Positions 17,755-25,536 of a stretch of 45,479 nt of DNA are shown here, piece after piece. The stretch lies in contig LFSH01000030.1 of the NCBI GenBank assembly GCA_001513105.1, positions 1 through 45,479 on the forward strand, written 5' to 3'. Position numbers and translations under genes: made by a program. The notes beneath the pieces are model-generated. The model saw only the letters and a list, made by a program, of their open reading frames with translations, ran no database searches and was not told the origin of the DNA. This DNA comes from Clostridiales bacterium DTU070. Lineage in GTDB: Bacteria > Bacillota > Clostridia > DSM-8532. Positions within the stretch are counted from its first letter, which is position 1; each line of letters begins with the position of its first letter.

Positions 17755-18046
17755 CGAAAAATGGCGATGACAAGGAGTAGTACATGCTTTCCCGAAGCAG
17801 AGAGAGAAGATGGCCGGTGCAAATCTTCGTGACGGAAGTATGGAAGTAGCCTTTGAGCTGTGAACCGAAAGGGCATGTTCCCAAGTAGGCTTCAACGGAA
17901 ATTCCCACCGTTAAAAGGGAAGCAATATCGGATGATTTGCAGAATTATCCCGTATTGGCAGAGTGCAGATACACAGTATCTGAATTTAGGTGGTACCGCG
18001 GATTAATCAGTTCGCCCTAAGCAAACGCTTACGGCGAACTTTTTAT
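17755..18046 (+). ncRNA. T-box riboswitch, valine specifier GUA
   Basis: A full T-box leader. Stem I starts near GGCGATGACAAGGAGTAG and includes the AGAGAGA bulge segment (17803-17809 area). The specifier is read as GTA at 17846-17848 in the context GAA-GTA-GCCTTTGAG. The antiterminator T-box bulge AGGTGGTACCGCGG is at 17988-18001; its TGGT pairs with the ACCA 3' end of tRNA-Val. The terminator pairs AGTTCGCC (18009-18016) with GGCGAACT (18033-18040) followed by a T-run. Uncharged tRNA-Val should turn on the gene behind it. Exact 5' end is inferred. Confidence 0.93.
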
Positions 18047-18075
18047 TTTATATTCGGAAAAAGGGAGGTATTGTG

Positions 18076-18573
18076 ATGCAGAAAAAATATGACTTCAGGC
18101 AGGCAGAAAAAGAAATGCAGGAATTCTGGAAAGAAAACGGCATTTATAAATTCGATCCGGACAGCACCGCAGAGATCTTCTCAATTGACACACCGCCTCC
18201 GACAGTCAGCGGCAGTCTGCACATCGGACACATATTCTCTTATACCCAGGCCGAAATTATTGCAAGATTCAAACGCATGCAGGGGTATAACGTCTTCTAT
18301 CCCTTTGGTTTTGACGACAACGGGCTGCGCTGGGAGACCGATAAATCCTTTGACATCAGGATAATCCTCTTTGGAGAAAAACTGAAGGAGGTTATCTATA
18401 ATGCAAGAAAATATAAAACCGAAAATGCCCTGTCTATGAAAGCTGAAATTGAAAAGGTTGTTATTGATGCCGATGAAGAATTCGCAGGCCTGTTCGGGCA
18501 GACGGTTAATGACATAAAAGCATGCTGCCATGCGAAGCTGGTGGAGATAAATATCGTCGCACCTGTAGCATAA
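18076..18573 (+). pseudogene. valS: Internally deleted valyl-tRNA synthetase
   Basis: A 165-codon frame joining the first ~84 residues of ValRS to its last ~80. The N-terminus has PPPTVSGSLHIGHIFSYTQ (HIGH motif at about 49-52) and runs to FDDNGL, where normal ValRS continues PTERYVEK. Here it jumps near 18328 to RWETDKSFDIR and the C-terminal helical region NARKYKTENALSMKAEIEK. The remaining Rossmann half, CP1 editing domain, KMSKS loop and most of the anticodon domain are missing, roughly 600-700 residues. The frame stays open across the junction and keeps a T-box leader and GGGAGG, so a mini-protein may still be made. It cannot charge tRNA. Another valS must exist elsewhere. Confidence 0.85.
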
Positions 18574-18586
18574 ACCTCCTTCTTTT

Positions 18587-18628
18587 TATCCTTCACTGGC
18601 CCGGTACTTTCCAGGGCCGGGAAGGATA
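18587..18628. terminator. Hairpin between convergent valS remnant and thiamine operon
   Basis: TATCCTTC (18587-18594) pairs with GAAGGATA (18621-18628), with inner pairing GGCCC/GGGCC (18598-18602 and 18614-18618). No long T-run flanks it in either direction, so its efficiency as a terminator is uncertain. Confidence 0.5.
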
Positions 18629-18634
18629 GCATGA

Positions 18635-18835
18635 TTACAGCAGGAATCTGTTGACGTATGACTGTACAAAATAGAAAATAATCACAAATGAAAAGTTTAT
18701 AACCGTAAACTTTAACATGTAGGATTTAACACTGCCGGGATTGTGCTTTTTGTACTCGCTGAAGGTAATCAGGCTTGCAAGCGATGCAATGAGTGTTCCG
18801 CATCCGCCTTTACTTCCTTTACTGCCTTTTATCAA
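18635..18835 (-). CDS. Small membrane protein at the end of the thiamine operon
   Basis: A 66-residue frame starting TTG at 18835, overlapping the stop of the HAD gene by four bases (TTGA), typical of translational coupling. It begins with a Gly/Ser/Lys-rich segment (GSKGSKGGCG) followed by one clear hydrophobic segment near the C-terminus (FTVINFSFVIIFYFV). I recognise no family. Its place in a TPP-controlled operon might suggest a role in thiamine precursor handling, but that is speculation; it could also be an incidental frame. Confidence 0.4.
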   Translation of the reverse strand: MIKGSKGSKGGCGTLIASLASLITFSEYKKHNPGSVKSYMLKFTVINFSFVIIFYFVQSYVNRFLL

Positions 18836-19482
18836 TTAGCCTTAATATCCCAGTCCTCAAAGGAATACAGGCAAATGTCCGAAATGGTTTTTATCTCCTC
18901 CCAGTCCTCATCCGAACTATCGTCATATACTGCCGCCACGCGAAGTCCGGCCGCTTTTGCACTTTTTATCGCATGCAGAGCATCCTCAAACACAAGGGTT
19001 TCGTGTTTCGGTGTATTAAGAATGCTGAGCGCCTTCAGAAAGAATTCAGGGCTGTCTTTTCCAACTCCGGCTTCTGTACAGGTGAAAATGAACTCAAAAT
19101 ATTTGTCTATCCCGAGCCTTTCCACTGCTGCTTTTGCAAGACTGTAACCGGTGGCGGTGGCAATGCACATTCTTATGTTACTTTCATGGAGCCTGTCTAA
19201 TAACGGAATAACCGGGTTCTTAAGAGGGATCCTGTACCTGTAATGATCCTCGACTAAACTGAGTATCCCTTTGACAATCTCATCCTCGGTTTCCTGTATT
19301 GCGAACTCCTTTCTGAAATATGCTGCAGACTGGTCAAGGCTCATCTCCTTCAGTATTTCAGTAATGTTTTCAGGAGGGTTATGTCCTTTACTTACTAAGT
19401 ATTCGGCCCCGATGTTTTTCCAGAAAGGCATTGAATCCAGCAAAGTCCCGTCCAGATCAAATATGGCTCCCTTAAACTTCAT
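18832..19482 (-). CDS. HAD-superfamily phosphatase in the thiamine operon
   Basis: A 216-residue subfamily IA HAD hydrolase (beta-phosphoglucomutase/PGP-like). Motif I FDLDGTLLDS with the nucleophile and acid Asp near residues 9 and 11, motif II as IATATGYS, motif III Lys in GVGKDSPEFF, motif IV VFEDALHAI. A helical cap lies between motifs I and II. It overlaps thiE by 11 bases and is therefore TPP-regulated. In this setting it could dephosphorylate thiamine monophosphate or a phosphorylated thiazole/pyrimidine salvage intermediate; sequence alone does not prove this. Confidence 0.85.
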   Translation of the reverse strand: MKFKGAIFDLDGTLLDSMPFWKNIGAEYLVSKGHNPPENITEILKEMSLDQSAAYFRKEFAIQETEDEIVKGILSLVEDHYRYRIPLKNPVIPLLDRLHESNIRMCIATATGYSLAKAAVERLGIDKYFEFIFTCTEAGVGKDSPEFFLKALSILNTPKHETLVFEDALHAIKSAKAAGLRVAAVYDDSSDEDWEEIKTISDICLYSFEDWDIKAN

Positions 19483-20119
19483 AACTGACCACCCTGCTTA
19501 CAACTCTCCTTAGTTCCCTTACCGCGGCGGTTATATCGTCCTGCGCAAATATGGCTGAAACCACCGCAATGCCGTCAATTCCGCTTTCCGCAAGCTCAAT
19601 TGCATTATCCCTGTTAATACCCCCGATTGCTACAACCGGTATTTTAACTGCCCGGCATATTTCCTTAAGCCGTTCAATGGAAATTACACTTGCATCAGGC
19701 TTGACGGGAGTGGGAAACATGGCTCCGACACCTATGTAATCGGCACCGTCTTCTTCGGCCTTAACAGCCTGCTCCACTGTCTGGGCAGAGACGCCAAGGA
19801 TTTTGTCCCTGCCTATTATTTTCCTGACTTCTGCTGCGTCCAAATCATTCTGACCGACATGAACCCCGTCGGCACCGCAGGCCATGGCTATATCCACATT
19901 GTCATTGATTATGTAGGGAATTCCGTATTTGCCGGTAACATTTTTCAACTCGCATGCAAGATTCAGAAAGGAATTATAATCAAGGTTTTTCTCTCGAAGC
20001 TGAAGGAAAGTCACGCCTGCCTTTATGGCTTCCTCCGCGGCATCAGCAAGAGAACGGCCGTTAAGCCATGTACGGTCGGTGACTGCGTACAGAAAAAGGG
20101 ATGTTCTATCGAATTTCAA
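19472..20119 (-). CDS. thiE: ThiE, thiamine-phosphate synthase
   Basis: A 215-residue TIM-barrel enzyme joining HMP-PP and thiazole phosphate to give thiamine monophosphate. The family signatures are all visible: TFLQLREKN, the IINDNVDIAMACGADGVHVGQ substrate-phosphate segment (in parts), GVSAQTVEQA, DYIGVGAMFPTPVKPDA, and VVAIGGINRDN. It overlaps thiM upstream by 14 bases and the HAD gene downstream by 11. Start ATG 20119 follows AAAGGAGG. Confidence 0.95.
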   Translation of the reverse strand: MKFDRTSLFLYAVTDRTWLNGRSLADAAEEAIKAGVTFLQLREKNLDYNSFLNLACELKNVTGKYGIPYIINDNVDIAMACGADGVHVGQNDLDAAEVRKIIGRDKILGVSAQTVEQAVKAEEDGADYIGVGAMFPTPVKPDASVISIERLKEICRAVKIPVVAIGGINRDNAIELAESGIDGIAVVSAIFAQDDITAAVRELRRVVSRVVSYEV

Positions 20120-20930
20120 TTTTCATACCTCCTTTAAGAATGTCAGCGTCTGTTTTGCTTATTGCGTCAATAAGATAGGTGCGATATGAAGAAGGGCCGG
20201 AGTCATTTTTTATTGCTTTTTCATATGCCATTTCACCGCTAAGACCCATTACACAAACGGCGGCGGCCGCAGCGGCCGTATGATTACCCGGGTTTGCGGC
20301 GCAGTAAGCTGCTATTATGGCTGTTAACATGCATCCTGTACCCGAAACTTTAGACATCATTTCATGCCCGTTGTGGATAATATATGTTTTATTCGCATCA
20401 GATACAATATCAACAGCACCGGTAATGGCGATAACCGCACCGGTACGTGAACTCAGTTCCCTGGCTAAAGATATTGTTCCATCAAGGTTTTCACCTGTTA
20501 TTGCATCCTTTGCATCGGCATCGACACCCTTTGTTGTTCCGCTGCCCCTGTAAATGCTTTTAATCTCCGAAATATTCCCGCGGATAACAGAAAAGCTGAC
20601 TTCCTCCAAGAGTTTGAATGTTGTATTGGTGCGCATTGCCGACGCTCCTGCACCTACCGGATCAAGCACAACAGGATGGGAAAGTTCGTTTGCCCTTTTG
20701 CCGGTTTTCAGCATTGCGGCTATTGTTCTTTCATTTAAAGTGCCGATGTTTATAACCAGGGCGTCGCACAGGGAAGTTATATCCACAGCATCCTTTTCGT
20801 CGTCAGCCATTATGGGAGATGCTCCGCAGGCTATAAGCGAGTTAGCCACATCATTGACTGTGACGTAGTTTGTTATACAGTGCACCAGAGGAGTTTTTTC
20901 ACGAACATTTGCAAGTATGTCGTCAAACAT
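20106..20930 (-). CDS. thiM: ThiM, hydroxyethylthiazole kinase
   Basis: A 274-residue ribokinase-fold enzyme that phosphorylates the thiazole alcohol in thiamine salvage. PLVHCITNYVTVNDVAN near the N-terminus, GASPIMADDEKD, PVVLDPVGAGAS and the anion-hole/catalytic segment KVSGTGCMLTAIIAAY match ThiM. ATG 20930 follows GGAGG closely; an earlier in-frame ATG at 20966 lacks a binding site. It is the first gene after the TPP riboswitch. With thiE but without thiC/thiG here, the operon is for salvage. Confidence 0.95.
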   Translation of the reverse strand: MFDDILANVREKTPLVHCITNYVTVNDVANSLIACGASPIMADDEKDAVDITSLCDALVINIGTLNERTIAAMLKTGKRANELSHPVVLDPVGAGASAMRTNTTFKLLEEVSFSVIRGNISEIKSIYRGSGTTKGVDADAKDAITGENLDGTISLARELSSRTGAVIAITGAVDIVSDANKTYIIHNGHEMMSKVSGTGCMLTAIIAAYCAANPGNHTAAAAAAVCVMGLSGEMAYEKAIKNDSGPSSYRTYLIDAISKTDADILKGGMKIEIR

Positions 20931-21097
20931 ATGAATCCCTCCATTAGAATAATTTACATGAAACAAAAAGTTCTCCTGCTTTCATGCATTCAGCCAGGCA
21001 CGCGGCAGGCCGGGACAGAATAATACAGGGTTGAAACAATATGCCGGGATTGCCGAAGAAATTAACGAAGGGTAAGTACAAAGGTACCGAAAATAAT

Positions 21098-21127
21098 AAA
21101 AGGAAGCGCCCGACAGGTACTTCCTTT
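21098..21127 (-). terminator. Expression-platform terminator of the TPP riboswitch
   Basis: On the minus strand AAAGGAAG and CTTCCTTT (complements of 21120-21127 and 21098-21106) form the stem, followed by TTATTATT. It lies between aptamer and thiM, consistent with termination when TPP is bound. Confidence 0.75.
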
Positions 21128-21156
21128 CCATACCGGATATACCGATAAAGTAACTT

Positions 21157-21240
21157 TCCCTACGTTGGCATTACCCAAATCAGGTTCAAAGGGTCGAAGC
21201 TGTATCGCTTCCTCTCAGCCTGCACACAAGCTCCCCTTGT
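21157..21240 (-). promoter_or_regulatory. TPP riboswitch (thi-box)
   Basis: On the minus strand the aptamer reads ACAAGGGGAGCTTGTG, then GCTGAGAGG, a P3 stem-loop, GACCCTTTGAACCTGAT, GGGTAATGCC and the closing AACGTAGGGA. All conserved TPP aptamer blocks are in order. It controls thiM-thiE-HAD. Confidence 0.97.
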
Positions 21241-21256
21241 TATTCAATTGCAGAAA

Positions 21257-21285
21257 ATATTACCATATGCAATACAGGATGTCAA
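21257..21285 (-). promoter_or_regulatory. Promoter of the thiamine operon
   Basis: On the minus strand: perfect TTGACA (21285-21280), 17 bases, TAATAT (21262-21257). The start of transcription would fall just ahead of the TPP aptamer. Confidence 0.75.
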
Positions 21286-21411
21286 TGGTATGGGATGCAG
21301 AAATTATGGACAGAGAAATTCCGGTATTAAAAAAACTCCGGTATTTAATTATTAATCAAGTAAAACGTTTTTGCATTCCCAATCGTATTACCAGTGAAAG
21401 GGGGAAGTTAA

Positions 21412-21903
21412 TTGAAAAGTTCTTTATTTCGTACGAGTGAAGAGCTGATTCGGATATATAACCGCCATGCCGATACTGTCTACCGGGTCTGCTTCATGTT
21501 TATGAAAAATGCACCTGATACTGAGGATATGGTTCAGAACACTTTTATCCGGCTTATGAAAGACAGGACGGTTTTTCAGAACGAGGAGCATGAAAAAGCA
21601 TGGCTTATCAGGACTGCATCAAATCTATGCAAGGACTATTTCAGGCACTGGTGGTCAAGGACGGTAAGCATTAACCAGGTCCCGGAGGCCGGGTATGAAC
21701 AGCCCCTTGCAGCAGACAGTATTCTGAAAAAGGTTATGGAACTTCCCTCGAAGTACAAAACTGCCATATACCTGTACTACTACGAAGGGTATTCAACCGT
21801 GGAAATAGCTGAAATCCTGAAAAAAGACCCGTCCACGATACGGGGTTATCTGCACAATGGCAGGAAACTATTGAGAATGGAAATGGAAGGTGAGGATGAA
21901 TGA
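21412..21903 (+). CDS. ECF-type RNA polymerase sigma factor
   Basis: A 163-residue sigma-70 family factor with region 2 (HADTVYRVCFMFMKNAPDTEDMVQNTFIRL, in parts; DAED-like segment present as DTEDMVQ) and region 4 (LPSKYKTAIYLYYYEGYSTVEIAEIL, then DPSTIRGYLHNGRKLL). No region 3. The start is TTG 21412 after GGGGGAAG. Its stop overlaps the next gene's ATG (ATGA), so sigma factor and membrane partner are coupled, the usual arrangement of ECF sigma/anti-sigma pairs. Confidence 0.9.
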   Translation: MKSSLFRTSEELIRIYNRHADTVYRVCFMFMKNAPDTEDMVQNTFIRLMKDRTVFQNEEHEKAWLIRTASNLCKDYFRHWWSRTVSINQVPEAGYEQPLAADSILKKVMELPSKYKTAIYLYYYEGYSTVEIAEILKKDPSTIRGYLHNGRKLLRMEMEGEDE

Positions 21904-23111
21904 AAAAAGAAGAATTAAAGGCATCCTTTGACAGGATAAAACCCGACGAAGCAGCGAAAAAAAGGATGCTTGACAATATCCTGAACCAGTATGAAAGAAA
22001 GAAGGGATTTTTTATGCCGTTAAACCTGAAGAGGGCCATCCCGGCTTTGGCTGTAATAGTTGTAATGGCAGGAGGCCTGCTGACTTATAATCATATTATG
22101 AAAGACAGGCATTTCACTACGCCCTATGAATACAATTCAACCGGTACAAACGACATGATAAGGGAGGATGCGGTAGCCCCGATCGTGAACCAGTTCCGGA
22201 TTGACAAAAGGCATTATATACTGCTGTCTGAAGACTTAAGGGAGGATTTTGGCCTGCCTGAGCTGGTTGATAGCAACGATATCGGCGAAAAGATTGCAGA
22301 AATTGAAAACAGCCCCGATACAAGCCTTGTCGGCTGTGAAGTATACAGGTATGTCCCGGCCGGCGGGGAAGCGGTTGTTGCTGTAAAAAGGGATAATGAG
22401 TATCAGCTTTTCAGGTTTTTCACCTTCGAAAGTTATATCAACAACCAGGACGAAGATGCGGCGGAATACCTGAAGCTATATGGTATTAACGGTGCCGGTG
22501 ATATTTCAAAAATCCGGTTTATAACCCATAGCGAACAGGGCAAGCTGCAGGGATACGAAGACATAGCAGCCGAAATTACCGACAGGGACGATATTGCTGC
22601 TTTCTACAGCTATTATTCGGTACTGAAGAATTCCAGCGACAGGTACTTTGATTCCCTGTTCAATTTCAGGGGTACGAATGAAAACAGCCCGGGCATTGTA
22701 GCAGATCCTGCCTTGCCTGGCGCGGTTGAGCCGGATATGACAGCACCGGACAGAACCGGCTATGGAACAGAGCTTCTGCCCGATACAGCACCCGAACAGA
22801 CGGAGCCTGCGTATGACCTGCCGCTGATAGCGGATGACGGAAGCAACGTTTCATCGGCAGATACCCCTGTATCAAGCGGAGTTTCTTCAGCTGGAACCGG
22901 TATGACCGACATGGGCGGCACAGGAGCCGGGTATGTACCGCCGAGCATGGGTTCTGCCGGCGATGCGCTGGCAAATCCCGTAACAATCAGGATATATAAC
23001 CAAAACGGCATATATTATGATTCCCCGTATTACAGAAACATAGGTTTTATTTCAAGATACGAAGTGAACGAAGAATTCAGGGAATTCATCGCCGGGTACC
23101 TGGATGATTAA
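21900..23111 (+). CDS. Putative membrane anti-sigma factor
   Basis: A 403-residue single-pass membrane protein. A charged N-terminus of ~45 residues (KASFDRIKPDEAAKKRML is like the start of ECF30-type anti-sigmas) precedes one hydrophobic segment (IPALAVIVVMAGGLL, about 47-62). The extracytoplasmic part has a globular region to about 260, a Pro/Asp/Ser/Gly-rich low-complexity stretch (about 262-345) and a final compact tail. There is no HxxxCxxC zinc anti-sigma motif. It overlaps the sigma gene by four bases. The signal it senses is unknown; the lytic transglycosylase next door hints at the envelope. Confidence 0.7.
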   Translation: MKKEELKASFDRIKPDEAAKKRMLDNILNQYERKKGFFMPLNLKRAIPALAVIVVMAGGLLTYNHIMKDRHFTTPYEYNSTGTNDMIREDAVAPIVNQFRIDKRHYILLSEDLREDFGLPELVDSNDIGEKIAEIENSPDTSLVGCEVYRYVPAGGEAVVAVKRDNEYQLFRFFTFESYINNQDEDAAEYLKLYGINGAGDISKIRFITHSEQGKLQGYEDIAAEITDRDDIAAFYSYYSVLKNSSDRYFDSLFNFRGTNENSPGIVADPALPGAVEPDMTAPDRTGYGTELLPDTAPEQTEPAYDLPLIADDGSNVSSADTPVSSGVSSAGTGMTDMGGTGAGYVPPSMGSAGDALANPVTIRIYNQNGIYYDSPYYRNIGFISRYEVNEEFREFIAGYLDD

Positions 23112-23213
23112 CCTGCACCCTGTCCGGTAAAACCTGATAACGTCCCGACGGTATTTTGAATAAAGGGAATTAAAAACAATAACTCAGGATCCTGTGACCT
23201 ATTTATAACTGGG

Positions 23214-25094
23214 ATGAAAAATGGTAAAATAAAATCACTGTTTGTTGAAATAAAACCATTTTTGGTCTCAAAGGGGTTTGGAGTTTTGAGAAAAGCAGTT
23301 ACTGCAGGATTATTGTTTTTAATTCCCGTTTTGATTTTAGCCCTTGTTTATGTTATTAAAACCCAGAATTCACCCGTGAACGGCGGAAACCCTGAAAATA
23401 ATGACAGGATCACAGAGGCTGTTGTTTCGATTACCCTGTCTCCCAGCCCGACACCCGTTGTTCCTCCCGCTGTTCCGGAATTAATGGCGGAACTGAATTC
23501 GGGGAAAAAGACCGCGTCAGATGAAGGGCTTAAACTTTTGACAAATGAAGAAAGCGCCTTGGGTTACTTTTCGAACCTTATACTTGCATACCGTTATGAA
23601 CAGGAAGGCAAAGATGCTTCAGAGTATTACAGGGCGGCTCTCGAGCTTTATCCCACCGACGAAATTCGTTTCAGGCTGGCCGACCATCTTTTGAACAGTA
23701 AAAGGTTTGAAGAAGCAGAACAGGAATACCTGGTGCTTCTGCCCGATGAAAAGGCTTATGATGCATTGACCGGGCTTAAAGCCGATCCTGAAAAGGTTTG
23801 CGAAGCATACGCAGCCAAAAAGGAATGGAAAGCCTTAGAGGAATATCTTAAGCGTATTTTTGACGAAAACCCCGGTACAGATGCCGATACAGCGCTTATG
23901 AAGCATTATGCACAGGCTCTCTTTGAACAGGGCAATTACAAGGAAGCGCTACCTTTCTACGAAAAACTGTATGAACAGGATGAGACCGATTCAGGCATTG
24001 CCTGGCTCTACGCGCGCTGCCTTGAATCGGCCGGGCGGTCGTCAACGGCATTGAAAGTGTACTCTTCCCTCGGGGAGAAGGGAGCATACAGAAGAGGCAT
24101 TATTCTTCAGAAACAGGGAAAGAACATGGAGGCTGCCGATGCCTTTGCAGCAAGTAATGAAGCTGTTTCGATATGGCAGGCGGCACGCATATGGGACGCA
24201 GCAGGTATGTTCGATAAGGCTGTTGAAGCATATACCCGTGTGGCGTCACTTGCAGGTTCATACCAGGATGATGCCGCATACAGGGCATATATCCTTTCAA
24301 AACGGCTTGGCAGAAATGATGTGGACAAGCTCATTGAAGTCCTTTCATATCATCCTGCCTGGATGGTGAGAGTCGGAAAGGAACCCTTGTTCCCGCAGGT
24401 GAATGATATTTCCTACCATAAACCTGAATATTTGAAGCAGGCGGCAATTTATGAAAAAGACGGGTATACCGAGGCCGCGCTGATAGAAGTGGCAATCGGT
24501 TCAAGAAAAACCAGCCTTGAAGAGAAACTTGCCCTTGGCGACTGGTACCTTGAGAGGGGTGAATACTACAACGCGGTTTTATGGGGAATCAGGTCGTTAA
24601 GCGAACAGCCGACAAGAAGGGGATATGAACTTGCCTATCCGCAGCTTTTTGAAGAACATGTCCTTGAAGCATCGGAAAAATACAATCTTGATCCTGCCCT
24701 GATATGGGCTGTAATAAGGGAGGAAAGCCATTTCAGGCATGATGCCGTATCATGGGCCGGTGCGATGGGACTGATGCAGATTATGCCTGCTACGGGAAAA
24801 GACATTGCATCAAGGCTTGGAATGACAATAACCGACAATGATTTGTTGAATCCCGAAATCAGTATAAAGTTCGGATCTTTTTATATCAGTTCTATGATGA
24901 ATATGTTCAATGCCGATATCGATAGGGCTATGGCGGCATATAACGGCGGCCCCGGGAACGTCAGAAAGTGGCTGGAAAGCAGTTTCATGACTTCGGATGA
25001 GGATTTCCCCACGGCCGTTACCTTCCTTGAGACGCAGGAGTATATCACAAAAGTGAGGAATTCGTACCACATTTACAAATGGTTGTACGACTGA
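23214..25094 (+). CDS. TPR-containing lytic transglycosylase (Slt70-like)
   Basis: A 626-residue envelope protein with a membrane anchor at about 30-45, a Pro/Ser/Thr linker, then TPR-like helical repeats (about 95-420; e.g. YKEALPFYEKLYEQD) and a C-terminal SLT domain. The SLT signature is complete: IWAVIREESHF with catalytic Glu near residue 504, GAMGLMQIMPATG, and AAYNGGPGNVRKW. It would cleave the MurNAc-GlcNAc bond of peptidoglycan with 1,6-anhydro product. It follows the sigma/anti-sigma pair by 100 bases with no terminator in between, so it may be in that regulon. Confidence 0.92.
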   Translation: MKNGKIKSLFVEIKPFLVSKGFGVLRKAVTAGLLFLIPVLILALVYVIKTQNSPVNGGNPENNDRITEAVVSITLSPSPTPVVPPAVPELMAELNSGKKTASDEGLKLLTNEESALGYFSNLILAYRYEQEGKDASEYYRAALELYPTDEIRFRLADHLLNSKRFEEAEQEYLVLLPDEKAYDALTGLKADPEKVCEAYAAKKEWKALEEYLKRIFDENPGTDADTALMKHYAQALFEQGNYKEALPFYEKLYEQDETDSGIAWLYARCLESAGRSSTALKVYSSLGEKGAYRRGIILQKQGKNMEAADAFAASNEAVSIWQAARIWDAAGMFDKAVEAYTRVASLAGSYQDDAAYRAYILSKRLGRNDVDKLIEVLSYHPAWMVRVGKEPLFPQVNDISYHKPEYLKQAAIYEKDGYTEAALIEVAIGSRKTSLEEKLALGDWYLERGEYYNAVLWGIRSLSEQPTRRGYELAYPQLFEEHVLEASEKYNLDPALIWAVIREESHFRHDAVSWAGAMGLMQIMPATGKDIASRLGMTITDNDLLNPEISIKFGSFYISSMMNMFNADIDRAMAAYNGGPGNVRKWLESSFMTSDEDFPTAVTFLETQEYITKVRNSYHIYKWLYD

Positions 25095-25146
25095 CCTTTT
25101 CTGAGTGACCTGTAAGGAGAAAGAACGATTATACTGAAAGATTCCA

Positions 25147-25174
25147 TTGCCGGTAATCCGGGTACACATATAAT
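25147..25174 (+). promoter_or_regulatory. Promoter of the rsgA leader
   Basis: TTGCCG (25147-25152), 16 bases, perfect TATAAT (25169-25174). Transcription from about 25181 would give a 5' leader of about 355 bases before rsgA. Confidence 0.6.
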
Positions 25175-25219
25175 AGAAATTGAAGTGTATTATGAATACG
25201 GTTCGAAAGGAGTGGTTTT

Positions 25220-25255
25220 ATGTTAGCAGTAAAGACAGGGGTGATTTCAGTATAG
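25220..25255 (+). CDS. Leader peptide uORF upstream of rsgA
   Basis: ATG at 25220 with AAGGAG 7 bases upstream encodes 11 residues, MLAVKTGVISV, then TAG. The binding site is as good as those of real genes nearby, and two terminator hairpins follow before rsgA. Its likely role is to let a translating or stalled ribosome choose between RNA structures, not to make a functional peptide. Confidence 0.55.
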   Translation: MLAVKTGVISV

Positions 25256-25398
25256 CTTAATATCGGCACAGGAACACGTGAAAACCTGTTCCACAGGTTT
25301 TATTTGTGTTGCCTATGCAGCTTCTTTCGGTAACCGGGCGGTATTGGCGAACCGCTGGTATTCAGCGGCGTGTCTTTAAATAGAGTATGGCTGATTAT

Positions 25399-25424
25399 AA
25401 ACACGCTCTGGCAGCGTGTTTTTT
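25399..25424 (+). terminator. Leader terminator 1 upstream of rsgA
   Basis: AACACGCT-CTGGC-AGCGTGTT, a perfect 8-bp stem followed directly by further T residues. It lies within the rsgA leader, after the uORF. Confidence 0.8.
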
Positions 25425-25469
25425 GCTGCGTTAATTTGCGATAACGTTAAATATACATAAGCAGCAGTA

Positions 25470-25497
25470 CCGCAGGAGGTTTCTGCGGTTTTTTTTT
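25470..25497 (+). terminator. Leader terminator 2 upstream of rsgA
   Basis: CCGCAG-7-CTGCGG with a perfect 6-bp stem followed by about nine T. It ends only 40 bases before the rsgA start codon, so it must be overcome for expression. Confidence 0.8.
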
Positions 25498-25536
25498 ATG
25501 CAAAATTATAAATTATGTAAAGGACGGATTTGAACG

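Larger units (their letters stand above)
25181..25498 (+). promoter_or_regulatory. Attenuator-like leader of rsgA
   Basis: In order: an 11-codon uORF (25220-25255); hairpin AAAACCTG/CAGGTTTT (25281-25288 and 25294-25301); hairpin CCGCTG/CAGCGG (25352-25357 and 25363-25368); terminator 1 (25399-25424); terminator 2 (25470-25497). GCGTGT at 25368-25373 can pair with ACACGC at 25401-25406, which is the left arm of terminator 1, so an antiterminator is possible. The layout matches ribosome-mediated attenuation leaders of antibiotic-response genes. No known riboswitch aptamer is recognised. Confidence 0.6.

Noticed and set aside
25256-25398. Known riboswitch (guanidine-I, yybP-ykoY, c-di-GMP, SAM) in the rsgA leader
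   Set aside because: None of the conserved aptamer blocks of these classes could be matched; the uORF and terminators fit attenuation better.
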